Shown here: positions 25,924 to 35,192 of the stretch, in pieces
Layout: each line of letters starts with the position of its first letter
Position numbering within the stretch: the first letter of the stretch is position 1
Assembly: GCA_026225595.1 (NCBI GenBank)
Contig: JAMFTB010000040.1
Coordinates: 1 to 35,319 of the forward strand
Direction of reading: 5' to 3'
From: Terriglobus sp.
GTDB taxonomy: Bacteria > Acidobacteriota > Terriglobia > Terriglobales > Acidobacteriaceae
DNA length: 35,319 nucleotides
The notes under the pieces: model-generated
The model's database searches: none
Told to the model about the DNA's origin: nothing
Seen by the model: only the letters and a program-made list of their open reading frames with translations
Translations under genes and position numbers: made by a program

Positions 25924-27738
25924 TTACTCATAGTCATTCGCCTTGTTGCTGACGATCTGCCTGCCACCACTCTCTGCAACGATGTAGACCTTGCCCGGCA
26001 GCGCAGGCACGGATGCAGGATCTGTCCAGAGAAAGACGCGTTCGATGCCGGACCACCTCAGGCGCAGGCTATCGTTCGTCTCAAACACGCGCGGCGGGTT
26101 GCGCTGAACCTGCTGCGTCCACAGCGCGCCGGAGCTGCCGTGCAACAAATGGATGTTGTCGCGGTTGAGATAGAACGCCATGCTGGCCGCTGACTCGTAC
26201 GGCCCATTGAGGATGATGACGTTGGTGGGCCGCAGCAGCGGTGCAATCTGCCGTGCCAGTTGCCGCGAGCTCATCAGTGGAGCCACCGCCGTCAGCGTCA
26301 TCTGCGTAGCCATCATCAGCTGCAGCATGACCGCCACAAGAATGATGTTGGCGCGGTGCGGCTGGTAGCGCCGCCGCAACCACCACGCAAGTGCAGGCCC
26401 CAGCAGCAGCGCAACTGCGGTCCATCCCAGCGGCCTGCGGAGCAAGCCCAACGCCATTGCATTCAGGCTGAAGATGCGGCCATGCTTCAGTGCATCGGCA
26501 CTGCCCAGCAGCAGCGTCGAAATCTCCACGCCGGGCAGTGGCTGTTGCGACCGCAGCAACAACACGCAGCACACCAGTCCTGCGGCACAGCACAACAACG
26601 TCAGCACCATGCTGCTGCGCTGGCCTGCACGGCCCAGCACTGCGGGCACAGTCATTGCTTCAGCTTCGCTCGCCTCGCGATCGAGCACACACGCAATCAA
26701 CATCACAAGGAACGGCAGCGCAGGCAGGGCAGACCACGCGTGGCGAGGAGAGAAGACAGCCGAAAGCAGCGGCAACACAGCAGCAACTGCAAACAGCAGC
26801 AACGCTTTTTGCTGCTTCATCCGCAGTGAAAATACCTGCGGCAAAAAGAAGCTCCACGGCAGCGCCCACACGGCAACCAGCGCCCAGCACAACAGCAGCG
26901 ATGCAGCGTGTCCCTCTGCAGGCGCGGGCGCAGCAACATGCAGTGCGTGGAAGTAGGTGTGCAATGCAGACGGACGCAGAGTGAAAGGCAGGCCCATGCC
27001 AGGGGTTTCATCGACGGCCAGCACAGGCCACGTCAACCATGTCAACAACAACACCGGCACTGTGAGCAGCGGATACATCTGCTTCAAGCGCCGCAGCGCA
27101 CCGCGAGGTCCGCGCGTCAGCAACAGGTAGATCAGCACTATAGACAGCGGCAGCAGCGGAGCAAACAGACCACCAGAAAGAACACTGAGTCCACATGCAG
27201 CAGCAAGCCCAAGGCATGGCCACACGCGCGGCTGTTCATGCGCTTCCGTAAGCCAAAGGCACAACACCGCTGCGACCAGCCAAAGGCAGGGCAGCACCGC
27301 ATCCACCGGCACGCGCGTGGCAAAGAACGCGCCGACACTCAGCAGCAGACCGACGCCCGCGTACAGACCCACGCGTGTGCTGCGCTGTTCTCCGAGTGTG
27401 CTGCGCAGGGCCGTGCGCGCGGTGAACTCTGTGAGTAGAAAGAGCAGCAGCGCAAAAACGGCAAGCGGCAGTCGTGTGGCCTCTGCGTGCACACCAAACA
27501 GCCGCATGCTGCCTGCGATGGACCACACCACCAGCGGCGGCTGCGGAGCCAGTTGCACTCCATTCGCAAACAGCGCCAGCCAGCGGCCGTGCAGCAGCAC
27601 CTCGCGCGCCGTCTCCGCGTGCAGAGCTTCAACGCCATCCAGCAGAGGCGGTGTCAGCAGCGAGAACGACCCATACAAAAACAGCCACAACGCGGCTATG
27701 ATCTGCTGGTTCTGCCGCGGCGTTGTGGGTCCGTCCAT
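25924..27738 (-). CDS. GT39/ArnT-like integral membrane glycosyltransferase
   Basis: A 604-residue polytopic protein with about 12 predicted helices, resembling the GT-C fold ArnT/PMT group that uses lipid-linked sugars. The first periplasmic loop has LLDGVEALHAETAREVLLHG, matching the family's catalytic-loop pattern (acidic residue, then an HAE-type segment), followed by PQPPLVVWSIAGSMRLFG. A C-terminal soluble domain (RPTNVIILNGPYESAASMAF, GIERVFLWTDPASVPAL) completes it, as in undecaprenyl-phosphate-sugar:lipid transferases. ATG 27738 starts MDGPTTPRQNQQIIAALWLF. The stop of the oxidoreductase gene lies 38 nt upstream on the same strand, so it may end a four-gene minus-strand unit. It faces the HpnI-like gene tail to tail. 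Acceptor is unknown; lipid A, hopanoid or another envelope lipid is possible. Confidence 0.85.
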   Translation of the reverse strand: MDGPTTPRQNQQIIAALWLFLYGSFSLLTPPLLDGVEALHAETAREVLLHGRWLALFANGVQLAPQPPLVVWSIAGSMRLFGVHAEATRLPLAVFALLLFLLTEFTARTALRSTLGEQRSTRVGLYAGVGLLLSVGAFFATRVPVDAVLPCLWLVAAVLCLWLTEAHEQPRVWPCLGLAAACGLSVLSGGLFAPLLPLSIVLIYLLLTRGPRGALRRLKQMYPLLTVPVLLLTWLTWPVLAVDETPGMGLPFTLRPSALHTYFHALHVAAPAPAEGHAASLLLCWALVAVWALPWSFFLPQVFSLRMKQQKALLLFAVAAVLPLLSAVFSPRHAWSALPALPFLVMLIACVLDREASEAEAMTVPAVLGRAGQRSSMVLTLLCCAAGLVCCVLLLRSQQPLPGVEISTLLLGSADALKHGRIFSLNAMALGLLRRPLGWTAVALLLGPALAWWLRRRYQPHRANIILVAVMLQLMMATQMTLTAVAPLMSSRQLARQIAPLLRPTNVIILNGPYESAASMAFYLNRDNIHLLHGSSGALWTQQVQRNPPRVFETNDSLRLRWSGIERVFLWTDPASVPALPGKVYIVAESGGRQIVSNKANDYE

Positions 27739-27776
27739 CTACTTACACTAACGCCAGCGCACGCAGCAGAAGCAGG

Positions 27777-29198
27777 CTAGTCCTTGCCGTCGCGAAAGCT
27801 TTTGGTGAACAGCGTATTCAGCGCCTCAGCCTTGGTGGGGTGCGCAAACATGCCGTCGCGCAACTGGGTGTAAGGCAGCTTGCCCATCATGGCCAGCTGG
27901 ACCAGCGCAGCAAACTCGCCGCCATCCACACCCAGTACGGTTACCCCAAGAATCTGCTTTGTCTCCGGATCAACCAGCGCCTTGATCTTGCCGCGCGGCT
28001 CATTCATCTCGTTGGCGCGCGCCATGTACTTCATGGGCATCTCAGCCACGCGCACAGTGCGGCCCGCCTTTGCGGCTTCTGTCTCGTTCAGGCCCACGTG
28101 CGCCAGTTCAGGATCTGTAAAGACGACGTAGTTGGTGATGCGGTCTTTGATGGAGGCATCGCCATCCTCAATCAGGTTCGCGCGCAGCACGCGGAAGTCG
28201 TCATAGGAGACGTGCGTGAAGGCCGGTCCGCCCTTCACATCACCCAGTGCCCATATGCCCGACACTGCAGTCTCCAGCTTGTCATTCACCTGCACGTGGC
28301 CGCTCTTTGAAAGCTGCAGGCCCACGCGCTCTGCATACAGAGCATCGGTGTTGGGCGTGCGGCCTATTGCTACAAGAATGTGCGTTGCATGCAACGTCTG
28401 CGGACCATCGTCTGTGACCACCTCTGCGGTGATGTCACCCGCGGCGCCATGCACGCTGTTTACGGCAGAGCAGGTGACGATGCGCAGACCATCTTCTTCC
28501 AGAATGCTGCGCAGCATCGCCGCCATGTCATCGTCTTCGCGCGCCAGCAGTCGTTCGCCACGTTCCAGCACGGTAACCTGCGCGCCAAAGCGCTGAAACA
28601 TCTGCGCAAACTCCAGCGCAATGTAGCCCGCGCCCACCACCAGCAAGCTCTCCGGCACAGTCTGCAGCTCCATGATGGAGGTGCTGTCCAGATACGGCAC
28701 GCCATCCAGCCCATCAACCTGAGGGACGTGCGGCCGCTCACCCGTGTTAAGGAAGACACGCGGCGCGTGCAGTAGCCGCGCCGGTCCGTCATCGTTTGGC
28801 GCTACATCAATTGCATGGATGCCGCCGCCTGGCTGCTGCGGTGCAAACGACGCGTGGCCCATGATGAGCGTGCTGTTCTCTGAAGTGGAAAGACCCTTCT
28901 GAATGTTGTTGCGCGAGGCCAGCAGCAGTTTTTGCTTACGTGTATAGACCTCTGCCAGGTCCACGATGACCTCGCCCGTGTGCACGCCCATACGTTCGCC
29001 GTTGCGGGCCAAGTAGGCCACACGCGCGCTGGCATCAATTGTTTTGGAGGGTGTGCAGCCGTCGTTGACGCAAGTGCCACCGGGATAGCGTCGCTCCACG
29101 ACGACGGTCTTCCAGCCATGGGCTGCCAGGGCACGCGCCAGCGGGTTACCACCCTGACCGGAGCCGATTACGATTGCGTCAAACAGTTCAGGCTGCAT
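27777..29198 (-). CDS. Pyridine nucleotide-disulfide oxidoreductase (mercuric reductase/RclA-like)
   Basis: A flavoprotein of about 473 residues from the class I disulfide oxidoreductases. The N-terminal FAD site is DAIVIGSGQGGNPLARAL; the redox pair is Cys43 and Cys48 in GGTCVNDGCTPSKT; the NAD(P)H site is SLLVVGAGYIALEFAQMF; the second FAD motif is GIWALGDVKGGPAFTHVSYD. The dimer domain ends in MFAHPTKAEALNTLF, with the catalytic His-Pro of the family. There is no N-terminal HMA domain and no C-terminal Cys pair, so mercury reduction is unlikely; lipoamide dehydrogenase or RclA-like copper/thiol roles fit better. ATG 29198 (MQPELFDAI) is chosen, with AAGGGAAAGAG upstream; a GTG 12 codons earlier is possible. 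It sits between glycan genes with 38- and 44-nt gaps, though its link to them is unclear. Confidence 0.88.
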   Translation of the reverse strand: MQPELFDAIVIGSGQGGNPLARALAAHGWKTVVVERRYPGGTCVNDGCTPSKTIDASARVAYLARNGERMGVHTGEVIVDLAEVYTRKQKLLLASRNNIQKGLSTSENSTLIMGHASFAPQQPGGGIHAIDVAPNDDGPARLLHAPRVFLNTGERPHVPQVDGLDGVPYLDSTSIMELQTVPESLLVVGAGYIALEFAQMFQRFGAQVTVLERGERLLAREDDDMAAMLRSILEEDGLRIVTCSAVNSVHGAAGDITAEVVTDDGPQTLHATHILVAIGRTPNTDALYAERVGLQLSKSGHVQVNDKLETAVSGIWALGDVKGGPAFTHVSYDDFRVLRANLIEDGDASIKDRITNYVVFTDPELAHVGLNETEAAKAGRTVRVAEMPMKYMARANEMNEPRGKIKALVDPETKQILGVTVLGVDGGEFAALVQLAMMGKLPYTQLRDGMFAHPTKAEALNTLFTKSFRDGKD

Positions 29199-29242
29199 TG
29201 GGCTCTTTCCCTTATGGGCTGCCGTCTTCGGCACCCCGAGAC

Positions 29243-30061
29243 TTAGAGCACCTGACCTTCAACGGGGTAGCTTACTTCGGCAAACTCTGGCAGTTCCAGC
29301 TTGCCGGGACGGCCCAACCGGAAGATGGTGCCCATCAGCAGCCGGATATCGGACCGAAGTGTAGCGGAGTTGGCATATTCCAGGTCAAGCCGCGCCTTGA
29401 TGGGGTTGAGTACACCCACGGCGTAGCTCTCCACATGCTCATGCGGCACGGCCGACAGCAGCTCTTCTTCATGCGCAAACACAAGCGTTGCAGCGCCTGT
29501 AATGCCGGGCCGGCAGAACAGGTACATCTGCTCATGCTGGGCCAGCTTGGGCCGCGGACCCACCAGCGACATGTCCCCGCGAACTACGTTGTAGAGCTGC
29601 GGAATCTCGTCCAGCTTCAGCTTGCGCAACACCCTGCCAATGGCCGTCATGCGGCAGTCGCCCTTGCGTGTAACTGAAGGACCGGTACAGTCTGCGTCCG
29701 GCAGCATGGTACGGAACTTATAGATAACAAATGGGGTTTGCCCCAGGCCCACACGCTCTTGCCGGAACAGAACCGGCCCTTGCGATGTGGTTTTAATGAG
29801 CACGGCCACGGCTGCCATCAGGGGCAGGCAGGCCACCAGCGCGGGTCCTGCGATCAACGTATCAAAGATACGTTTGCGGGCAGAGGTGCTCCAGCCGGTA
29901 GTGGCAAAGCTGCGGAACAGCTCACTGTCCAGCCCAAGCTCAGACAGCTCGTAAGCCTGCGACGCGACCACGCGGCCTTCCGCGGTCGAGCTTACCTCGT
30001 CGGGCAGCCGGAGTTCGCCCGCGCCGAGCATGCTGTTATATCCGCTGCTCCAATAGCTCAT
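29243..30061 (-). CDS. Undecaprenyl-phosphate sugar phosphotransferase (short WbaP-like)
   Basis: A 272-residue initiating sugar-1-phosphate transferase of the bacterial sugar transferase family, which starts exopolysaccharide or O-antigen units on undecaprenyl phosphate at the inner membrane. The core begins KRIFDTLIAGPALVACLPLM (single membrane-inserted helix), then GPVLFRQERVGLGQTPFVIY with KFRTM, LRKLKLDEIPQLYNV and MSLVGPRPKLAQHEQ. It lacks the four N-terminal helices of full WbaP. Instead it has about 60 soluble residues at the N-terminus and a C-terminal tail with VLNPIKARLDLEYANSATL, SDIRLLMGTIF. ATG 30061 is the start. The SLBB export gene lies upstream on the same strand across 247 bp with no gene or repeat, supporting a shared polysaccharide role. 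Confidence 0.92.
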   Translation of the reverse strand: MSYWSSGYNSMLGAGELRLPDEVSSTAEGRVVASQAYELSELGLDSELFRSFATTGWSTSARKRIFDTLIAGPALVACLPLMAAVAVLIKTTSQGPVLFRQERVGLGQTPFVIYKFRTMLPDADCTGPSVTRKGDCRMTAIGRVLRKLKLDEIPQLYNVVRGDMSLVGPRPKLAQHEQMYLFCRPGITGAATLVFAHEEELLSAVPHEHVESYAVGVLNPIKARLDLEYANSATLRSDIRLLMGTIFRLGRPGKLELPEFAEVSYPVEGQVL

Positions 30062-30308
30062 TCGTTTCAGTCCAAAAGCGTGCGGTGTTGCGTTTTAACT
30101 GCCGGGATGAGGTGCTGCATTCGACGCCAAGGGATGCGACGCGATTACATCTCCGGTAACTCGTTGGAAAAACCCGGCAGAGAAGAGAAGCAAATGTTTT
30201 GTTTAGCCAATCATATCGATGGGACACTGACTTCGGCAAGGAGTCGCGGTACCTGTGAGATAACGTTTCATAACTCTCCCATTTGGGTACTATCCTTCCG
30301 CCTGATCA

Positions 30309-33002
30309 TTACTTAAGTACTGTAATTGCTGCCGCGCCCACACCAAAGGCCGAAAAGACGGTTGCGTAGTCCAGGATGTTCTTCAGGAAGGTGGGCTTCA
30401 CCGGCTTTTCCGGCACCACGATGGTATCTCCCGGGAAGACAGCTGCGGAGGCGAAATTGTCGCTCCACAGGCCGCTGTGGACGGTCTGCTTGCTGAGAAT
30501 GGAGCCATCGGCGCGCACCAGGAACTCACGTGAAACGTCTGCGGTGCGGGTGGCCTTGCCGGCCAGCCGCAGGTAGTCCGCCACGCGATGGTCGCCGTTG
30601 TATAGGAAGACGTTCTGCCCGTAGACAGAGCCCACCACGCTGATGACCGCGGGCCGCGACGGCACACGGAAGCTGTCACCGTTTTCCAGCGTCAGGTCTG
30701 GGATAGAATCCACACCCGCGCTATTGGACTTAAAGTCCAATACCACCCGGCCAGTTGACCGCAGACGGCGCAGCTGGATGATCAATTCTTTTTCGTCCTG
30801 CGTCTGGCTGATGGCGTAAGGCGTTGTGGACGATAGCGCACGGATGGCGCCGGCGCGCTCTTCCTCCCGCTCCACGCTCGCAATGTACTCATCCAGGCGC
30901 TGCTGCTGCAGCACGCGGGCGCTTTCGCGGGTGAAGGCGGCTCCGTACAGGTAAGCGTTCTTGGTCAGGCCACCGGCGCGCTTCACCACGTCTGCCAGCG
31001 TCTCGCCCGGCGCCACGCTGTACACACCAGAGGAGCCAAATTCACCTTCCAGGCGGATGTACTTCGTCTGCTCGTCCTGCGAGACATGGATGTCAGATTG
31101 CGAGACGATGGTGACAACGTCACCCGGCTGCAGTTCCTTATCCTCGGCAGTGTCATGATCCATGACCAGCCGGCCCAGATGAAAGGGCACCAGCGAGTTG
31201 CGCAGGGTAGTGGGGTCCAGACGCTCAATCGTAGCGTAGGACCAGTCGATTTCCGGCGCTGGAATCAGGATGTCCACGTGGTGGCTGGTAGTGGCAGCCA
31301 GCCGGTCTGATGCAAATTCCTGCTGCTCCGCAACGCTGCTCTGTCCTTCGCGCTCCGTGGCGCTGGGCAGAACCTGGTCCCGCTCCCCGGTTGCGCCAAT
31401 CACGCGTGTGATGTTTTGCGTGCTTGTGGGTGTTGTAGCGGCGGCAGCGGCGTTGTTGGCATTCGGATTGGTGGTGGGGGTGCTGACTGCGGCCGAATCC
31501 GTCGGTCCGTTGGGCTGACCGTTATTGGGCGAGCCAGTATTGCTGGTGTTGGTCTGCGCGCCGTTGGAGGCCGATCCTGGCTGTGATGGCGGGTCCGGCA
31601 GGAACAATGGCGTTGGCAGGCCCAGGCGGTTGCGTGCATTCCAGTAGTCCGGCGTCAGCAGCGACTCGCGGTCCGGAAGGATCTCGCTGAGGCGCATACC
31701 CGGATGCCATGGGAAGCGGCCCGCATTGGCGAGGTTGCCACGGATGGTGACAGAGTCGCGATAGCCGCGCAGCACTGAGTCTGCCCGCAGCACATCGCCG
31801 TCAGCCAGCTTGGTAGAGAGCCCCGCTGCGTCCAGCGCAATGGTAATGGCGTGGCGATCGCGGTGATTCTCAATGCGCTCAATGGAGAGGCGCGAACCAG
31901 CAGCGGTGGCGGTAAATCCGCCGGCCAGCTTCAGCAGATCGTCCACTGAGGCGGGGCCGTTCAGCTCGTAGACTGCCGGGTGCCGCACCGCTCCGCTGAG
32001 CGCCACCTGCGAGCCAACGAACGGGATGAAAATGACGTCGCCAGCCTGCAGCGGAATGTCGTTGCTCTTGTCGCCACTCAGCAGAAAGCTGTACAGATCC
32101 GCAGTGGCGGCCACTTTCCCGGCACGGCGCACCTCAATCTTGCGCAGCGAACCCTGCTGCGTGGGCCCGCCGGAGACAAAGATCGCGTTGAGCAGCGTGG
32201 ACAGAGCGGAGACCGTGTAGCTGCCCGGGCGGCGCGCCTCACCCATGACAAAGACCTGGATGGAGCGCAGGTGGCCAAGGTCAACTGCGAACTCAAAGTT
32301 GCGGTAGGTTCGGCTCAGCTCGCGCTGCAGCTGTGGCTGCAGGTCGCTCATGTGCTGGCCCGAGACATGAACCGTGCCAACCTGCGGAATGTAGATGTTG
32401 CCCGCGCGATCGATCGTCAGGCGGCTGTTCAGGTTGGTGTGGCCCCACAGCCGCAGCACGATCTCATCACCCGGGCCCAGCACGTAGTCAGGCGTTACCG
32501 GAACTTGATCGGCTGGTGCAAAGGTGGAAAGCGGCTTGGTGAAAAGGTCCTGCCCGAAGATAGGCAGCAGGATGCCGGTGGATTCACGCGCCATGCGCTG
32601 CAAATCCGTGATGGGCTGCGGCGGCAGCATCAGCATGGTCTGGTTGTTGTTGGTGGTGGTGAAGCCGCCATTGTCTACGTAAACGCCCGCTGTGCCCTGC
32701 GTGCCGGTCTGGCCACCGTTCAGATAGTTGGGCCCAATGGCGTTGCCATATTGGCCGCCGTTCCCCATCAAATTGGTGGGGTCACCCAACTGATTGTTGT
32801 TCGAGCAGCCCAGCGTGGGGTCCAGGCAGTAGTCCGACGAAGACGTGCCCGTAGCGCCCGTATAAGAGCCTGTGGCGCCTGTGGAATAGCCGCCGGTTGT
32901 GCCATTCGACGTCTGCGCCAGCAAGGGCAGCGACGCGATGGAAAGCAGGAACAAGCCAATGGCTTTGGAAATGGTCTTCTGCAAAGTCTGCTCTCTGCTC
33001 AC
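30309..33002 (-). CDS. Polysaccharide export protein with SLBB domains (Wza-like)
   Basis: An 897-residue exported protein of the outer-membrane polysaccharide export family. GTG 33002 is chosen (AAGGA about 4-5 nt upstream), giving a signal peptide core AIGLFLLSIASLPLLA. Then follows a Gly/Thr/Asn-rich stretch to about residue 115, the Poly_export domain (PDYVLGPGDEIVLRLWG, IYIPQVGTVHVSG), SLBB domains (VFVMGEARRPGSYTVSALST, then GAVRHPAVYELNG), a second Asn/Thr/Ala-rich linker near residues 470-545, further SLBB repeats (LEGEFGSSGVYSVAPGETL, VVGSVYGQNVFLYNGDHRV) and a C-terminal hydrophobic segment. It is much longer than Wza (about 380) and has no lipobox Cys after the signal, so the pore may be built differently. 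Together with the sugar transferase downstream it indicates exopolysaccharide secretion. Confidence 0.9.
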   Translation of the reverse strand: MSREQTLQKTISKAIGLFLLSIASLPLLAQTSNGTTGGYSTGATGSYTGATGTSSSDYCLDPTLGCSNNNQLGDPTNLMGNGGQYGNAIGPNYLNGGQTGTQGTAGVYVDNGGFTTTNNNQTMLMLPPQPITDLQRMARESTGILLPIFGQDLFTKPLSTFAPADQVPVTPDYVLGPGDEIVLRLWGHTNLNSRLTIDRAGNIYIPQVGTVHVSGQHMSDLQPQLQRELSRTYRNFEFAVDLGHLRSIQVFVMGEARRPGSYTVSALSTLLNAIFVSGGPTQQGSLRKIEVRRAGKVAATADLYSFLLSGDKSNDIPLQAGDVIFIPFVGSQVALSGAVRHPAVYELNGPASVDDLLKLAGGFTATAAGSRLSIERIENHRDRHAITIALDAAGLSTKLADGDVLRADSVLRGYRDSVTIRGNLANAGRFPWHPGMRLSEILPDRESLLTPDYWNARNRLGLPTPLFLPDPPSQPGSASNGAQTNTSNTGSPNNGQPNGPTDSAAVSTPTTNPNANNAAAAATTPTSTQNITRVIGATGERDQVLPSATEREGQSSVAEQQEFASDRLAATTSHHVDILIPAPEIDWSYATIERLDPTTLRNSLVPFHLGRLVMDHDTAEDKELQPGDVVTIVSQSDIHVSQDEQTKYIRLEGEFGSSGVYSVAPGETLADVVKRAGGLTKNAYLYGAAFTRESARVLQQQRLDEYIASVEREEERAGAIRALSSTTPYAISQTQDEKELIIQLRRLRSTGRVVLDFKSNSAGVDSIPDLTLENGDSFRVPSRPAVISVVGSVYGQNVFLYNGDHRVADYLRLAGKATRTADVSREFLVRADGSILSKQTVHSGLWSDNFASAAVFPGDTIVVPEKPVKPTFLKNILDYATVFSAFGVGAAAITVLK

Positions 33003-33063
33003 AAATCCTTGCGACGACAGGCGATTTCACAGCCAACGACGCAGGTCCATCCGATTCTATCGC

Positions 33064-33084
33064 ACAAAACCCGGTAACTCCGGG
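33064..33084 (-). terminator. Rho-independent-type hairpin after alr
   Basis: On the minus strand: CCCGG-AGTTA-CCGGG followed by TTTTGTG, about 107 nt beyond the alr stop and 62 nt before the SLBB start. The stem is only 5 bp but GC-only. It may end the alr transcript or attenuate entry into the SLBB gene. Confidence 0.4.
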
Positions 33085-33190
33085 AGGTATAGCGAGAGTC
33101 AACCTTTGGACGCCGCACCATGCGAAGGGTGAGTAAGCACCGAACCACCCGATGGACTGTACGAAACGATGACGCGTATCGACGCGGACG

Positions 33191-34435
33191 CTATTCCACC
33201 AGTGTGCGGGCGACCCTGTCGCTGATGCCGCACAGAATCTCGTAGACGCTGGTGCCCGCCAGCGCTGCCTGCTCATCTGCGCCAACAAACTCTGCGCGCT
33301 GCTCGCCAATCAGCACCACCTCATCGCCAATGGCAGCGTGAGGAATTGCCGAGACATCCACCACCGTCAGATCCATGGAGACGCGGCCAACGATGGGTGC
33401 GCGCATGCCGTGTACCAGAACGCTGCCGCCCGGCTGAGCCGTGGAAGAGGACAGGCCGCGGCGGAAGCCGTCTGCATAGCCGACCGGCAGCAGCGCCACA
33501 CGCATGTGCGCCGGTGCAACAAATGTTGCGCTGTAGCCAACGGTATCGCCCACGCCAATCTCGCGCAGGCTGATGATGCGCGTCTTCCAGGTCATGACCG
33601 GCTGCAGGCTGGCGGCGACGTTCGCCACAGCTGCAGGCCCATCAAGATGAAGGAATGCCAACGGTAGAGCGTAGCCGTACAGCGCCAGGCCCGCGCGCGT
33701 CATGGCGCGTGCGCCCACGCTCTCTGCCAGCGCAGACACTTCGCGTGCTGCGTAGCCGCTATCAGTAGACGACGTATTGCCCGCATGAACCCATGCCGGA
33801 TGCAAGCCGGCCGCGGCTACCTGCACAAGCGCCTTTGCAAAGGCGATGGTCTGCTGATGGTTCTGCGGATCATCCGCCACCTCCGTCGACGCAAGATGCG
33901 TCATCACGCCTTCCAGCAGCAGCGGCGAGTCTGGCGTGAAGCGCGCCTGCAGCCGATCCAGCAAAGGGCCGGGAGGTACGCCCTGGCGAGCCATGCCGGT
34001 ATCAATCTCTGCATGTACGGCAACCGAGCGTGCCGGCATGCCTCGGCGGCGCGCTTCCGCCTCCAGCAGGTCCAGGTGATAGGGCTCCCACACCACGGGG
34101 GTCAGGCCACGGTCCAGCACGGCAGACTCTTCCGTGGGCCACAGGCCGCACATCACCAGAACCCGCGGCATCAGGCCCTGCGGCAGAATGCCCAGCGCGC
34201 TGCGCACGGCCACACCCTCTTCAACAGACGTAACTCCCAGCCAGCGCGCACCTGCAGCGGCCAGCACAGGGGCGCACTCCACGGCACCATGGCCGTAGGC
34301 GTCTGCCTTCACGACAGCAAGCATCTCCACCTGCGGGCCCGCGGCAGCCTGCAGCGCGCGGAAGTTATCGCGCAGCCGGCTGGCTGAAATCTCTGCCCAT
34401 ATGGGACGTGTGTGGTGTTGCGGAACCGATCGCAT
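33191..34435 (-). CDS. alr: Alanine racemase
   Basis: A 414-residue PLP enzyme that makes D-alanine for peptidoglycan. The PLP lysine is Lys43 in LAVVKADAYGHG; the second catalytic base is Tyr in GDTVGYSATF; the C-terminal domain has RVALLPVGYADGF, PIVGRVSMDLTVVDVSAI and GDEVVLIGEQ. EIDTGMARQG and EGVMTHLASTE match the barrel motifs. The frame is open 40 codons further upstream, but that part is unlike any Alr, so I choose ATG 34435 (MRSVPQHHTRPIWAEIS). The protein is 30-40 residues longer than typical, spread over the barrel. It diverges from glyA, with 757 bp between the start codons. Confidence 0.94.
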   Translation of the reverse strand: MRSVPQHHTRPIWAEISASRLRDNFRALQAAAGPQVEMLAVVKADAYGHGAVECAPVLAAAGARWLGVTSVEEGVAVRSALGILPQGLMPRVLVMCGLWPTEESAVLDRGLTPVVWEPYHLDLLEAEARRRGMPARSVAVHAEIDTGMARQGVPPGPLLDRLQARFTPDSPLLLEGVMTHLASTEVADDPQNHQQTIAFAKALVQVAAAGLHPAWVHAGNTSSTDSGYAAREVSALAESVGARAMTRAGLALYGYALPLAFLHLDGPAAVANVAASLQPVMTWKTRIISLREIGVGDTVGYSATFVAPAHMRVALLPVGYADGFRRGLSSSTAQPGGSVLVHGMRAPIVGRVSMDLTVVDVSAIPHAAIGDEVVLIGEQRAEFVGADEQAALAGTSVYEILCGISDRVARTLVE

Positions 34436-34534
34436 GCCTGCTTGTGATGCTACCGGGGTACGGCAGCACTGTGTAAGCGGCAAAGGCCGCGGGGAGCGGC
34501 AAGTGTGGTTCCTGTGTTGTGGCCAGATGTGGAA

Positions 34535-34559
34535 AAGGCGCGGCTTTCGCCGCACCCTT
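34535..34559. repeat. Family D-like hairpin fragment
   Basis: AAGGC-GCGGC-tttc-GCCGC-ACCCTT: the same AAGGGnGCGGC palindrome pattern as D1 and D2, with a tttc loop. A single unit without the terminal TTCGGAAGGGC. Confidence 0.45.
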
Positions 34560-34743
34560 CACGTAGTTTTTCGCAATGTGAGAACGTGCGCGCGCTAGCG
34601 TCCGTTGCTGGGTGGCATGCAAGCCATCGCAACTACGCAGGGCACAACAATGGAGCCAACAATGAGCATTGCCATAAATAAGTAGGACACAGGGAAGACC
34701 TCAAGCTCTCTAAGCGGCTTGTTGGATTACGTGTGGAACAAAA

Positions 34744-34829
34744 TTTCCGAACCCGCGGGCAGGGCGTGCCCAGAGGTCAGGGCGGAACTGAGTGCTAGGA
34801 CTCACTCTCTCCGGCGCCGGAACGCATGG
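34744..34829 (+). other. Candidate structured leader element, copy 2 (glyA upstream region)
   Basis: It shares TTTCCGAACCC, AGGGCG, CCCAGAG, CGCCGGAACG and CATGG in order with 20419-20494. TTCCG (34745-34749) pairs with CGGAA (34818-34822); inner stems GGCA-gggcg-TGCC and TGAGT-gctagg-ACTCA are possible. It lies about 360 nt before the glyA ATG. It could be a leader RNA, a dispersed repeat or a short conserved promoter region. Confidence 0.35.
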
Positions 34830-34912
34830 CGACAAAGCAGGGAAGGCCCAACATGCAGATGAAAGCAGATGCCACGAGCAAAGCGTGCATTGAAAATCTC
34901 TCTTTCCAAGAA

Positions 34913-34932
34913 AGGAACCTCTTTGGGTTCCT
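34913..34932. other. Hairpin in glyA upstream region
   Basis: AGGAACC-tctttg-GGTTCCT, a perfect 7-bp stem, followed on the plus strand by CTTGTCTAT. It could be a weak terminator for a leader transcript from the upstream element, or an operator. Structure alone does not decide. Confidence 0.3.
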
Positions 34933-35192
34933 CTTGTCTATATCTACGGTCACTCGGGCCACTTGGATTGGCCATGCAACCTCAGCTTTATGCAGAAACT
35001 ATTCGTGTGATGCCGGGCTACAACCTTCGCGTTATCTCCACAGATGAAATAATGATGACAACAAAAAAGCCTGAAGTGACACGCACAACCCGCGCCATGG
35101 TGCCGGTTACAGACACATCAAAACCGAACGAAAACAACCTGTGGCGGCGCAAAACATGCAACGCTGACACAGGAAAGAAGGAACGCTGACCA

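Larger units (their letters stand above)
34436..35192. other. Intergenic region between divergent alr and glyA
   Basis: 757 bp with no gene I can support. It holds a family D-like hairpin (34535-34559), a candidate structured element (34744-34829) and a hairpin at 34913-34932. Two overlapping plus-strand frames (34826-35047 and 34869-35189) are open but have no recognisable motif, weak start context and mixed composition. No tRNA, RNase P, SRP or tmRNA signature is visible. Base composition after 34640 is more AT-rich than the genes around it. Confidence 0.6.

Noticed and set aside
31980-33077. A 365-codon plus-strand open frame antisense to the SLBB gene
   Set aside because: Its composition (Arg/Ala/Gln/His-rich) is typical of a shadow frame; the opposite strand encodes clear SLBB and Poly_export motifs.
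34770-34800. Resemblance of CCCAGAGGTCAGGGCGGAA to the SRP RNA core (GGTCAGGnCCGGAAGG)
   Set aside because: The essential GGAAGG tetraloop region and AGCAG side are missing, so it is not a 4.5S RNA.
34869-35189. A 106-codon plus-strand frame before glyA
   Set aside because: Start context is weak, there is no motif, and it overlaps another frame (34826-35047) of equal quality. Conservation would be needed to accept it.
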